A DNA stretch of 10,606 bases from Burkholderiales bacterium (GTDB taxonomy: Bacteria > Pseudomonadota > Gammaproteobacteria > Burkholderiales > Burkholderiaceae_E), in contig JAIYAG010000533.1 of the NCBI GenBank assembly GCA_027489195.1, forward strand, positions 1-10,606. The letters are read 5' to 3'. The notes beneath the pieces are model-generated. The model was not told the DNA's origin, did no database searches, and was given only the letters and a program-made list of their open reading frames with translations. Numbering within the stretch: the stretch's first letter is position 1; every line of letters begins with the position of its first letter. A program made the translations under genes and the position numbers. This document shows positions 1-5,868 of this stretch, piece after piece.

Positions 1-233
1 CAGAGCTGCGCGCGCGGGGTCGACTGGCGGATCACCAGCTCGCTCGTGCCGTTGCCGGCCGAGACCGCGGCACCCGACCACACCGTGCGGCCCGCCACCG
101 TGCCGGGCAGCATCGGCGGCGCGGCGGGCGACTGCGCCAGCGCGCCCGGCCCGAACGCTGCGAGCAGTGCGAGCGCGAGGGCGTGCAGTCGGCCCGGTAC
201 GGACGGGCGATGGCGGGCGGTGCGACGGGTCAT
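1..233 (-). CDS. TpsA-type exoprotein (filamentous haemagglutinin-like), N-terminal fragment
   Basis: Partial gene: its ATG is at 233-231 and it runs off the window start, leaving 77 residues. Residues 1-34 look like a Sec signal peptide: an Arg-rich N-terminus (MTRRTARHR), then a hydrophobic LHALALALLAAFGPGALA stretch ending near ALA-QS. Residues 42-77 (LPGTVAGRTVWSGAAVSAGN, then ELVIRQSTPRAQL) match the opening of the TPS/haemagglutination-activity domain, whose family pattern is a Gly-rich start followed by Q-S-x-R and then an IxWxxF motif just outside the window. Proteins of this family are secreted across the outer membrane by a cognate TpsB and fold as long beta-helices acting as adhesins, haemolysins or contact-dependent toxins; which applies cannot be seen here. 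It starts one base after the tpsB stop, with a GGAA about 9 nt upstream inside the tpsB end, so translational coupling is likely. The pairing with tpsB makes the call firm despite the truncation. Confidence 0.82.
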   Translation of the reverse strand, partial: MTRRTARHRPSVPGRLHALALALLAAFGPGALAQSPAAPPMLPGTVAGRTVWSGAAVSAGNGTSELVIRQSTPRAQL

Positions 234-234
234 C

Positions 235-1899
235 TCAGAGTTCCAGCTGCAGGCGGACGTGCGCGCGCCACCCGGTGTCCTGCGCGGGCACGGCATGGAT
301 CGAACGGGCGAGATCGATGGCCGCGGACGCGGTCCGACCCCAGCGCAGACGCAGGCCCGCGCCGGCACCGGCGAGCGTGTAGCCGGTCCGCTGCTCCGGC
401 AGCGGGTCGACGATCGAGGTCTGCGCGATGTCGTAGAAGGCGAGCCACTGCGCGGTCACCGCGTTCCGCAGCTCGCGAGGTACCGTCCGCAGCTCCAGGC
501 TGCCGAGCATCCCCCGGTCGCCGAACACGCTGCTCTCGAGGTAGCCGCGCACGCTGTTGGCACCGCCGGCGGCGAACTGCTCGGCCGGCACGAGCGCCTG
601 CTGCGCGAACTGCCCCGAGAATCGCCCGCGCACCGACAGCACGGTACCGATCGGCTGCTCGTGCGACGCGTCCCAGCGCAGCGTCGCGAAGCTCGCCGAG
701 CCGAGGTAGCGACGCGCGGCGAACGCCTCCTGCTCGTTGACCAGCCCGCCGAACGACATCGCGAGCGTGGTCTCGAACTGCGAGACCGCCCCTTTCACCG
801 AACGCAGCGCGGTGTAGCCGAGGCTGGCGGGCATGTAGGTGAGCAGCGGGAAGTCCTGCTGGGCGAGCCGCTTGTAGTCCAGCCCGACGCTCCAGGTGTG
901 GAACAGGTCGTTGTGCACCCGCAGCGGCGTCGTCATCCGCAGGCCGACGACCGTCTGCCCGCCGAGCACCGTGGTGTTCCCGATCGGCGTCGGGGTCTCG
1001 CTGTCGCTCTTGATCGCGTACGCCGAGAGCACCGGGTCCTGCGGGCCGCCGAGCGGCATCGCGTAGCTCGCGGTGAAGACCTTGACCTGATCGGTATCGG
1101 AAGGCGTGACCATCACCCCGACGCCCAGCGTGTGACGGCGCTCGAAGAGATTCGTGTGGCGCAGGCCCAGGCCCAGCCGCCAGGGCGTGGTGTTGAGCGC
1201 GCGCTGGTTGTTGACGTCGATCGACGCCACGAGCGGGGACCGGTCCTGCACGTCGAGGTCGATGTCGAGTGTGCCCGGCGTGCGGCCGGCCTTGAGCGCG
1301 GGCGTCACGACGAGGCCGGGGGCGGCATTGACCTTCGCGAGTTCTGCGCCGACGTCGGCGAACTGCGGCACCGTGCCCTCGGCGGCGGAGGACAGCGTCG
1401 CGGCGATGACGCCCGGCGAGTAGTAGCGTGCGCCGCGTACCCGCAGCCGGCCAACCGTGGCCTCGACGACCTGCAGCGTGACGACCGCATCATCGACACG
1501 CTGTTCGGGAACGTCGACACCGACGCTCTGGAAGCCGCGCCCCTGGTACGCGCGCTCGAGCGCCGAGCGGGCGGACTCGACGTCGGCCATCGTGCGGCCT
1601 GGTCCGAGGAAGGGGGTGACCGCGCGCTCGATCGTCTCGGCGTCGAGAACGGTGTTGCCGACGATCACGTACTCGAGCACGTCGAAGCGAGGCTCAGGCC
1701 GCGCGGCCGGGGTCGACGACGGGGTCGACGACGGAGCGGATGTCGCGGGCGACGTCGCCGCAGGGGCGACCGGCTGCTGCGCGCCGGCGACGGCCCACGA
1801 CAGCGCCAGCACCAGCGTCAGCGCACCCCGCGCGCATGCGCCGCCGCGCCGGGTGGCGGAGAGGCGCGGGGGACTGGGGCGTCGGTCGTGATTGGGCAT
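235..1899 (-). CDS. TpsB outer-membrane transporter (FhaC/ShlB family, Omp85 superfamily)
   Basis: 554-residue outer-membrane pore that exports the adjacent TpsA. Reading from the ATG at 1899: a signal peptide at 1-40 (hydrophobic ALTLVLALSWAVAGA, likely cut before QQ); a Pro/Ala/Ser/Thr linker at about 41-70; POTRA-type sequence from about 72 (FDVLEYVIVGNTVL) to 150 and a second POTRA-like part to about 222; then a beta-barrel of alternating strands to the end. The Omp85 loop-6 signature VRGY is at 450-453, followed by a late FYD motif at 488-490, both as expected in this family. Length is normal for TpsB. The last residue is Leu rather than the commoner aromatic. The open frame continues upstream to a GTG at 1989; I chose 1899 because it places a credible signal peptide near the N-terminus, although neither start has a good ribosome-binding site. 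An exact 12-bp tandem duplication (1709-1732) encodes the SSTP repeats of the linker. Confidence 0.95.
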   Translation of the reverse strand: MPNHDRRPSPPRLSATRRGGACARGALTLVLALSWAVAGAQQPVAPAATSPATSAPSSTPSSTPAARPEPRFDVLEYVIVGNTVLDAETIERAVTPFLGPGRTMADVESARSALERAYQGRGFQSVGVDVPEQRVDDAVVTLQVVEATVGRLRVRGARYYSPGVIAATLSSAAEGTVPQFADVGAELAKVNAAPGLVVTPALKAGRTPGTLDIDLDVQDRSPLVASIDVNNQRALNTTPWRLGLGLRHTNLFERRHTLGVGVMVTPSDTDQVKVFTASYAMPLGGPQDPVLSAYAIKSDSETPTPIGNTTVLGGQTVVGLRMTTPLRVHNDLFHTWSVGLDYKRLAQQDFPLLTYMPASLGYTALRSVKGAVSQFETTLAMSFGGLVNEQEAFAARRYLGSASFATLRWDASHEQPIGTVLSVRGRFSGQFAQQALVPAEQFAAGGANSVRGYLESSVFGDRGMLGSLELRTVPRELRNAVTAQWLAFYDIAQTSIVDPLPEQRTGYTLAGAGAGLRLRWGRTASAAIDLARSIHAVPAQDTGWRAHVRLQLEL

Positions 1900-1993
1900 C
1901 GGCGCGGAGGGGATGGCGTGTCGCGCGGCGTGGCGGGACGCGATGGAGGAGCGGATGCTAAGTGAGTCGTTCGATGGTTCCAGTGACACGCGA

Positions 1994-2005
1994 ATCCGAT
2001 CGGAT
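1994..2005. promoter_or_regulatory. 12-bp perfect palindrome upstream of tpsB (candidate operator)
   Basis: ATCCGATCGGAT reads identically on both strands. It lies about 95 bp upstream of the chosen tpsB start, flanked by two CAGTG direct repeats (1981-1985 and 2006-2010). No clear -35/-10 pair is visible; the best -10-like hexamer on the minus strand is TAGCAT near 1960-1955. The role is inference from position only. It would overlap the upstream edge of tpsB if the GTG start at 1989 were used. Confidence 0.25.
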
Positions 2006-2080
2006 CAGTGCCGCAGGCCCCTACGGCGCGCGTTCGGCGAGCCATCCCGGCATCCGCAGCGCGCCGTCCGGAAACGAGTC

Positions 2081-2112
2081 GGGACCCGTCCGCGCGAGGC
2101 GGAACGGGTCCC
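2081..2112 (-). terminator. Second hairpin downstream of the PstS-like gene
   Basis: The inverted repeat GGGACCCG / CGGGTCCC continues, past one bulged A, as TCCGC / GCGGA with a 5-nt loop, giving about 13 base pairs. There is no U-tract on either strand. It follows the hairpin at 2124-2154 by 11 bp, so together they separate the PstS-like gene from tpsB. It may be a back-up transcription block or an mRNA 3'-end stabiliser. The hairpin is plainly visible; its function is inferred. Confidence 0.45.
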
Positions 2113-2123
2113 GGGAGAAGCAT

Positions 2124-2154
2124 TGGTCTGCAGCCCGTGGCGGGCCGCAGACCA
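2124..2154 (-). terminator. Hairpin terminator after the PstS-like gene
   Basis: TGGTCTGC and GCAGACCA form the outer 8-bp stem. After one mismatch, GCCCG / CGGGC form 5 more pairs around a 3-nt loop. The hairpin begins 9 bases after the TAA stop of the upstream minus-strand gene, the expected place for a terminator. The following minus-strand bases (ATGCTTCTCCC) are only weakly T-rich, so Rho-independent termination would be inefficient or helped by the second hairpin. Confidence 0.55.
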
Positions 2155-2163
2155 CCGAGACGC

Positions 2164-3603
2164 TTACTTCCGCTTGCCGGTCGTGAACGGGTTGCCGTCG
2201 CGGCTCCAGACCGTCTTGCAGGTCGAATCCGAACCGACACCCGCCATCTGCACCGCACCGGTCGAGACGGCCGAGCCGGTCGTGCAGACCGCGGCGCCAC
2301 GCAGGTTGTCGCGCAGCGTCGTGTACATCGAGCCCTGGACGCCAGCCAGCGTGGTACGACGGTTCAGCACGACTTCACCGACGTTGTCGTACGTGCCGAG
2401 CTTGGCGTTGGTCAGGTTCGTTGCCTGCGTCGGCGGGGTCGCCGTCGACGTCTCCATCGGGATGCCGTCGAGCTTGGCGAACGACCAGGTGTTGGCCACG
2501 CCGCTCGGGGCCGCGCCCGCGTTGTTGTCGTTCTCGGCGCTGATGATGCCGATCGCCGGCACACCCGACGACGTCGCACGGTTCATGCAGGCACGCACGT
2601 TGCCGCCGGTCACGTTCGACACGTAGACCAGGTCCTTGCCCAGGCTACCCCAGTCGCTCGTGTTCGCGGCCGGCGCGGCGGTCAGGTCGGCATCCGGGAA
2701 CGACCCGTTGCGCAGCCAGTACACGTTGGCCCACGCCTGCGTACCCGAGGTCGGGACGCGACGGCAGACGACGTAGCGGGTCGGGCCGGGGAGACCCGAG
2801 GTGTCGACGCCGAGGGCGACGTCGATGTCGTCGGCGGCGGTCAGCGTGCCGCCGAGGATGCCGGACACGACGTTCTTGGCGATCGAAGGTGCACGGTTGT
2901 CGCGAACGTTCGGGGTCACGGTCAGGCTCTGAGCCGACTGCAGCAGCGCGCCGAGCGTGTTGTTGACGGCGACGCCGAAGACCACGCCCTGCACGGCGTC
3001 GATCGCGCCACCGCCGGTGTACGGCGAGGTGATCGCCGCGAAGACCGGCGCGTAGGTCGCGGTCGGCGCACCGCCCGCGGTCAGCTCGGGGTACTCAGAG
3101 ATGAGCTGCGCGCTCGACGGCAGGTTGGGCGAGATGAAGGCGGTCGGACGGATGTCGGACACGCCGACGTCGGGGATCGAAGCGGTGATGCCGTTGACCG
3201 TGCAGTTGTCACGGCTCACGCCGGCGGTCGTCGCGCAGGCGTTCGGGTCGATGCGCGGCGTGTTGCGGCCCGTGCCGCCGGCCAGCACCGGCTGGACGCC
3301 CCAGTTCGAACCGAGCGTCGTGTAGTAGATCGCGACCTGGGTACCCGAGCGCGTGCAGCCCCAGCCCTGGTAGCGGGCCGAGTTGCCGGCGGTCGAGCGC
3401 AGACGGGTGAACGTGCCGGCGCAGAGGTTGGTCTCGATCGTGTCGATCAGGGTCTGCTGGGGCGCGGTGGCGCCCGAGATGAACAGCGTGTTGGCGGCGG
3501 GGACGGCGGCCATCTGGGCCGAGGTCAGCGCCTGGGCGCCGGCCTGGCCGGCGGCCAGGACGAAGCCGGCGGCGATCGCCGCCGAGATCAGGGTGCGTTG
3601 CAT
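2164..3603 (-). CDS. Secreted PstS-like periplasmic-binding-fold protein
   Basis: 479 residues. The start was chosen at the ATG at 3603 because AGGA lies 8 nt upstream of it, whereas the in-frame ATG at 3609 is only 2 nt from that AGGA. The signal peptide is MQRTLISAAIAAGFVLAAGQ followed by AGAQA, cut near residue 23-25. Pieces in the order of PstS-type phosphate-binding proteins are visible: FISGATAPQ (41-49, like the GATFP phosphate loop), DVGVSDI (145-151, like the SD motif), VQGVVFGVAVNN (204-215), SGILGGTLTAADDI (247-260, like the F-x-G-x-I-x-W-x-D segment) and RRVPTSGT (281-288, like RSDGSGT). It is longer than typical PstS. Eight cysteines (61, 83, 123, 134, 280, 339, 440, 462) suggest disulphides. 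No ABC permease or ATPase is nearby, so uptake is not its obvious role. It lies 43 bp after the PEP-CTERM gene, probably in the same operon. The fold is likely; ligand and function are unknown. Confidence 0.85.
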   Translation of the reverse strand: MQRTLISAAIAAGFVLAAGQAGAQALTSAQMAAVPAANTLFISGATAPQQTLIDTIETNLCAGTFTRLRSTAGNSARYQGWGCTRSGTQVAIYYTTLGSNWGVQPVLAGGTGRNTPRIDPNACATTAGVSRDNCTVNGITASIPDVGVSDIRPTAFISPNLPSSAQLISEYPELTAGGAPTATYAPVFAAITSPYTGGGAIDAVQGVVFGVAVNNTLGALLQSAQSLTVTPNVRDNRAPSIAKNVVSGILGGTLTAADDIDVALGVDTSGLPGPTRYVVCRRVPTSGTQAWANVYWLRNGSFPDADLTAAPAANTSDWGSLGKDLVYVSNVTGGNVRACMNRATSSGVPAIGIISAENDNNAGAAPSGVANTWSFAKLDGIPMETSTATPPTQATNLTNAKLGTYDNVGEVVLNRRTTLAGVQGSMYTTLRDNLRGAAVCTTGSAVSTGAVQMAGVGSDSTCKTVWSRDGNPFTTGKRK

Positions 3604-3646
3604 GGTCATGTTCCTGGGGTGTCTGGGTGTGATGTCGGGCGGACGA

Positions 3647-4519
3647 TCAGGCGCGGCGGGCGGCGCGACGGCGCGCGACCATGCCGGCGAGCGCGAGGCC
3701 GGAGAGCATGAACGCGAGTTCGCCCGGCTCGGGGATCGCGGCGACCGAGTAGACGAGCGTGCCGTTGTCGAGCACCGAGAAGCTGGCCTCGGCGTAGTCG
3801 ATGACGTTGGCGACCCTGTTGCCGTAGCCGGTGCCGACCACGTTCGAGTTGCCCGCGTACAGGAAGCCGATCGACGAGTTGAGCGCCGCGCCGGTCGTGA
3901 AGTTGATCTGCGAGCCTTCGAAGCCGACCGCATCGAGGAACGCGTTGCTGTAGTCACCGGCGTCGATCGCGCCGTTGCGGACGTTCACCGACCAGCCGTT
4001 GGCGGTCGAGCTGTGCGAGGCCAGCGCGTTGGACGCGACGATGAACTGCGAAAGCTTCGACGACAGCGCGGTGATCGAGGTCAGGTCGACGTTCTGCAGC
4101 GACTCGGTGATGCCGTCGCCGGGCGCGGTCACGGCGGCGGCGTTCAGCGTCGAGGTGGTCAGGATCCGCTTGGAGCCGGGGTTGGCCGCCGAGCTGGTGC
4201 CGGTCGAGTCGAGCGCGAACAGCGAGAAGCGCAGGTCGGCGGTGCTGCCGCCGGCGGTCGCGAGCGTCGACAGGAACGTGCTCCAGCCGGTCAGCGCGGT
4301 CGTGAAGCCGGTCGTGGCCGCGCCGGAGGCGGGCAGGAAGTCGTTCAGCTTGATGCCGGTGTCGAACGCGTAGGTCACGCGGCTGGCTTCCGCGGCGGCG
4401 GTCCAGTTCGACACGGCCAGGAACAGTTCGCCGTTGCCGGTGTCGGCGAGGTCGATGGCGGCCATCGCCGGCGTCGTCGCAGCGGCGACGGCAAGCGCGA
4501 TGAGGGTCTTCTTCAGCAT
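3647..4519 (-). CDS. PEP-CTERM sorting-domain surface protein
   Basis: 290 residues. The ATG at 4519 has GGAG 6 nt upstream and opens a clean signal peptide (MLKKTLIALAVAAATTPAMA, cut after residue 20). The body is rich in Ser, Thr, Ala and Asn, lacks cysteine, and matches no enzyme I recognise. The C-terminus is a textbook PEP-CTERM tripartite signal: IPEPGE at 262-267, a hydrophobic helix FMLSGLALAGMV at about 270-281, and an Arg-rich tail (ARRRAARRA). Such proteins are recognised by exosortase (EpsH family), cut near the PEP motif and processed at the cell surface, usually in species with exopolysaccharide loci. No exosortase is in this window, so it must be encoded elsewhere. The gene follows the ankyrin gene by 204 bp and precedes the PstS-like gene by 43 bp, suggesting a two-gene transcript. 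The exact role is unknown. Confidence 0.93.
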   Translation of the reverse strand: MLKKTLIALAVAAATTPAMAAIDLADTGNGELFLAVSNWTAAAEASRVTYAFDTGIKLNDFLPASGAATTGFTTALTGWSTFLSTLATAGGSTADLRFSLFALDSTGTSSAANPGSKRILTTSTLNAAAVTAPGDGITESLQNVDLTSITALSSKLSQFIVASNALASHSSTANGWSVNVRNGAIDAGDYSNAFLDAVGFEGSQINFTTGAALNSSIGFLYAGNSNVVGTGYGNRVANVIDYAEASFSVLDNGTLVYSVAAIPEPGELAFMLSGLALAGMVARRRAARRA

Positions 4520-4584
4520 GGATAGCTCCAAGTCGGTTCGATGGGGGCCGACCGAGGACCGGGGCGCGGGATCGCCTCGGTTGG

Positions 4585-4633
4585 CCGGTCTTCCTGCCGG
4601 CGGGCAGCCAGCGAAGCGAATGGTGGAGACCGG
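4585..4633 (-). other. Structured leader upstream of the PEP-CTERM gene
   Basis: CCGGTCT (4585-4591) and AGACCGG (4627-4633) form a 7-bp outer stem. Inside it CTGCC and GGCAG (4594-4607) form a small hairpin. The element lies about 65-115 nt upstream of the PEP-CTERM start, where a 5' leader would be. It does not match c-di-GMP riboswitch consensus sequences as I know them. No convincing promoter (sigma-70 or the -24/-12 GG/GC of sigma-54) was found in the 204-bp gap. It may be a regulatory RNA structure, part of a protein-binding site, or chance in GC-rich DNA. Confidence 0.3.
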
Positions 4634-4691
4634 TCGTGAACGCGCCCGCAAGCTGCGGCGTCGAGCCTTAGTCCGATCGGCCGCAGCCGAA

Positions 4692-4718
4692 GCCCGCGCA
4701 GACCATCGCCGCGCGGGC
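4692..4718 (-). terminator. GC-rich hairpin just after the ankyrin gene
   Basis: GCCCGCGC (4692-4699) and GCGCGGGC (4711-4718) pair perfectly over 8 bp with an 11-nt loop. It starts 5 bases after the TGA of the ankyrin-repeat gene on the minus strand. The downstream strand reads TTCGGCTGCGG, which is not a U-tract, so it is at best an imperfect terminator or an mRNA 3'-end structure between the ankyrin and PEP-CTERM genes. Confidence 0.4.
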
Positions 4719-4723
4719 GGGTG

Positions 4724-5590
4724 TCATCGCTCGAGCCAGTCGAGCACGACGGCGCCCGGCTCCGCGCCCGCGGCGAGCAGCGCTCGGGCGATCGGGGCGC
4801 TCTCGTTGATCGCCGCCAGCAGCAGCGGCGAGCGGCCGTTGGTGTCGCGGACCTCGGGGTCGGCCCCTGCGCGCAGCAGCTCGGCGCAGGTGCGTGCGGC
4901 ATCGGCCTCGGCGCAGACGACCAGCGGCGGACCGAAGCGGCCGGCGAGCTGGAGGTCCGCACCGGCGAGCGCGAGCGGACGGATCACCGCGGGCCGATCG
5001 AGGTGCGCGGCGAGCGACAGCGGCGTGTGGCCGGTCGCATCGCGCCGATCCGGGTCGGCCCGATGCCGCAGGAGCAGCGCCGCCAGCTCGCCGTGATCGC
5101 GCATCGTCGCCTGCGTGAGCGGCGACAGCCCGTGAAGGCCGCGGCGGTCCGGGTCGGCGCCCCGCGAGAGCAGCAGCCGCGCCACCGCGACGTGGCCGCC
5201 CCGGACCGCGCCGGCGAGCGCAGTCTGTCCCGCCTCGTCGCGCGCGTCCGGGCCGATGCCTTCGGCGAGCATCGCGCGGACACGCTCGATGTCGCCTGCC
5301 GACGCGACGCGCACCATCGCCGCATCGGCGGCGAGCCGCGCGATCAGCGGCTGCGCGAGCGGATCGCGCCGCAGGGCCTCGTGCTGCACGGCGTCGATCC
5401 GGACCTGTTTGGCACGCGGCGCGAGACCGATGCCGTCGATCACCGCGCCCGGCCCGTCGAGCGACGGACCCGCCACCGCGGGCGACGGCAGGCCGATCGC
5501 GATGGCGCAAGCCAGGGACAGCGCCGCTGACGCGATACCGGGGAATGGCCGCGACACGGCATGGCGGTTTCGGCGGCTCGGTGTGTTCAT
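4724..5590 (-). CDS. Exported ankyrin-repeat protein
   Basis: 288 residues from the ATG at 5590, chosen because it puts a signal peptide at the N-terminus (basic MNTPSRRNRH, hydrophobic IASAALSLACAIAIGL, PAVA cut near residue 40); a frame extension to 5644 adds nothing recognisable. GAG lies about 9 nt upstream. Residues 41-88 are a linker of unknown type. From about 89 to 280 there are five to six ankyrin repeats, recognisable by GQTALAGAVRGGHVAVARLL, LLSRGADPD, GHTPLSLAAH, LLRAGADPEVRD and GRSPLLLAAI. One repeat (about 218-247) has a degenerate front (RFGPPLVVCAEAD) and both mature-protein cysteines (226, 235). Ankyrin repeats bind proteins; the signal peptide places this one in the periplasm, or at the cell surface if exported further. 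The partner is unknown. It lies codirectionally upstream of the PEP-CTERM gene but is separated by a 204-bp gap and a hairpin. Confidence 0.9.
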   Translation of the reverse strand: MNTPSRRNRHAVSRPFPGIASAALSLACAIAIGLPSPAVAGPSLDGPGAVIDGIGLAPRAKQVRIDAVQHEALRRDPLAQPLIARLAADAAMVRVASAGDIERVRAMLAEGIGPDARDEAGQTALAGAVRGGHVAVARLLLSRGADPDRRGLHGLSPLTQATMRDHGELAALLLRHRADPDRRDATGHTPLSLAAHLDRPAVIRPLALAGADLQLAGRFGPPLVVCAEADAARTCAELLRAGADPEVRDTNGRSPLLLAAINESAPIARALLAAGAEPGAVVLDWLER

Positions 5591-5696
5591 CACGGCTCTC
5601 GGGCGGGTCGACGCGTAGGGGGGCGGCTGCCCGGAGCCCGACAATCTAAGCTGGTGCCCCCCGTCCGCAGGAGCCGCCGCGCCGTCACAGGGATCC

Positions 5697-5739
5697 GTTC
5701 CGCTCCCCCGAACCGGGCCTCGACGGGGCCGAACGGAAC
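5697..5739. repeat. Inverted repeat in the divergent ankyrin/Bug gap
   Basis: GTTCCG (5697-5702) and CGGAAC (5734-5739) are exact inverse copies, and CCCCG (5706-5710) and CGGGG (5724-5728) pair inside them. The element lies in the middle of the 278-bp gap between the divergent ankyrin and Bug genes. That gap otherwise holds only a weak -10-like AATCTA (5643-5648, TAGATT on the minus strand) for the ankyrin gene and the candidate Bug promoter. It could be an operator or mRNA leader hairpin; GC-rich DNA makes chance pairings common. Confidence 0.3.
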
Positions 5740-5805
5740 CAGACCGCGCGGGACCGCGATGGCCCCGGGGTCGGCACCGGCCCCCGACAAGGCCGGGCAG
5801 CGGGA

Positions 5806-5814
5806 TGTCACAAT
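5806..5814 (+). promoter_or_regulatory. Candidate extended -10 promoter of the Bug gene
   Basis: TGT followed by CACAAT (5809-5814) is an extended -10 element matching TATAAT at four of six positions. GACA, the core of a -35 hexamer, occurs about 19 bp upstream (5786-5789), slightly too far. The start of transcription would be near 5821, about 48 nt before the ATG. Only the sequence match supports this. Confidence 0.33.
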
Positions 5815-5868
5815 CGCCGTCCCGAAGGGCGCGGTATGCCCCGCCGCCCGAGACAGAGGAGACTTTCG

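Noticed and set aside
1709..1732. 12-bp tandem duplication as a phase-variation tract
   Set aside because: It is only two copies, in frame (multiple of three), and encodes a flexible linker; length change would not switch the gene off.
46..1965. A 639-codon open frame on the plus strand opposite tpsB
   Set aside because: Its translation is Arg/Gly/Ala-rich with no domain or signal, as expected for the antisense of a GC-rich gene. The minus-strand frame has signal peptide, POTRA and VRGY motifs.
2008..3711. A 567-codon plus-strand open frame opposite the PstS-like gene
   Set aside because: Low-complexity Arg/Val/Asp composition and no recognisable motif. The opposite strand gives a clear signal peptide and binding-protein motifs.
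4585..4633. c-di-GMP (GEMM) riboswitch before the PEP-CTERM gene
   Set aside because: The conserved GEMM core sequences and tetraloop-receptor elements are not present.
4640..4670. Sigma-54 promoter for the PEP-CTERM gene
   Set aside because: A TTGC occurs but the nearest upstream GG is 16 bases from the GC instead of 10.
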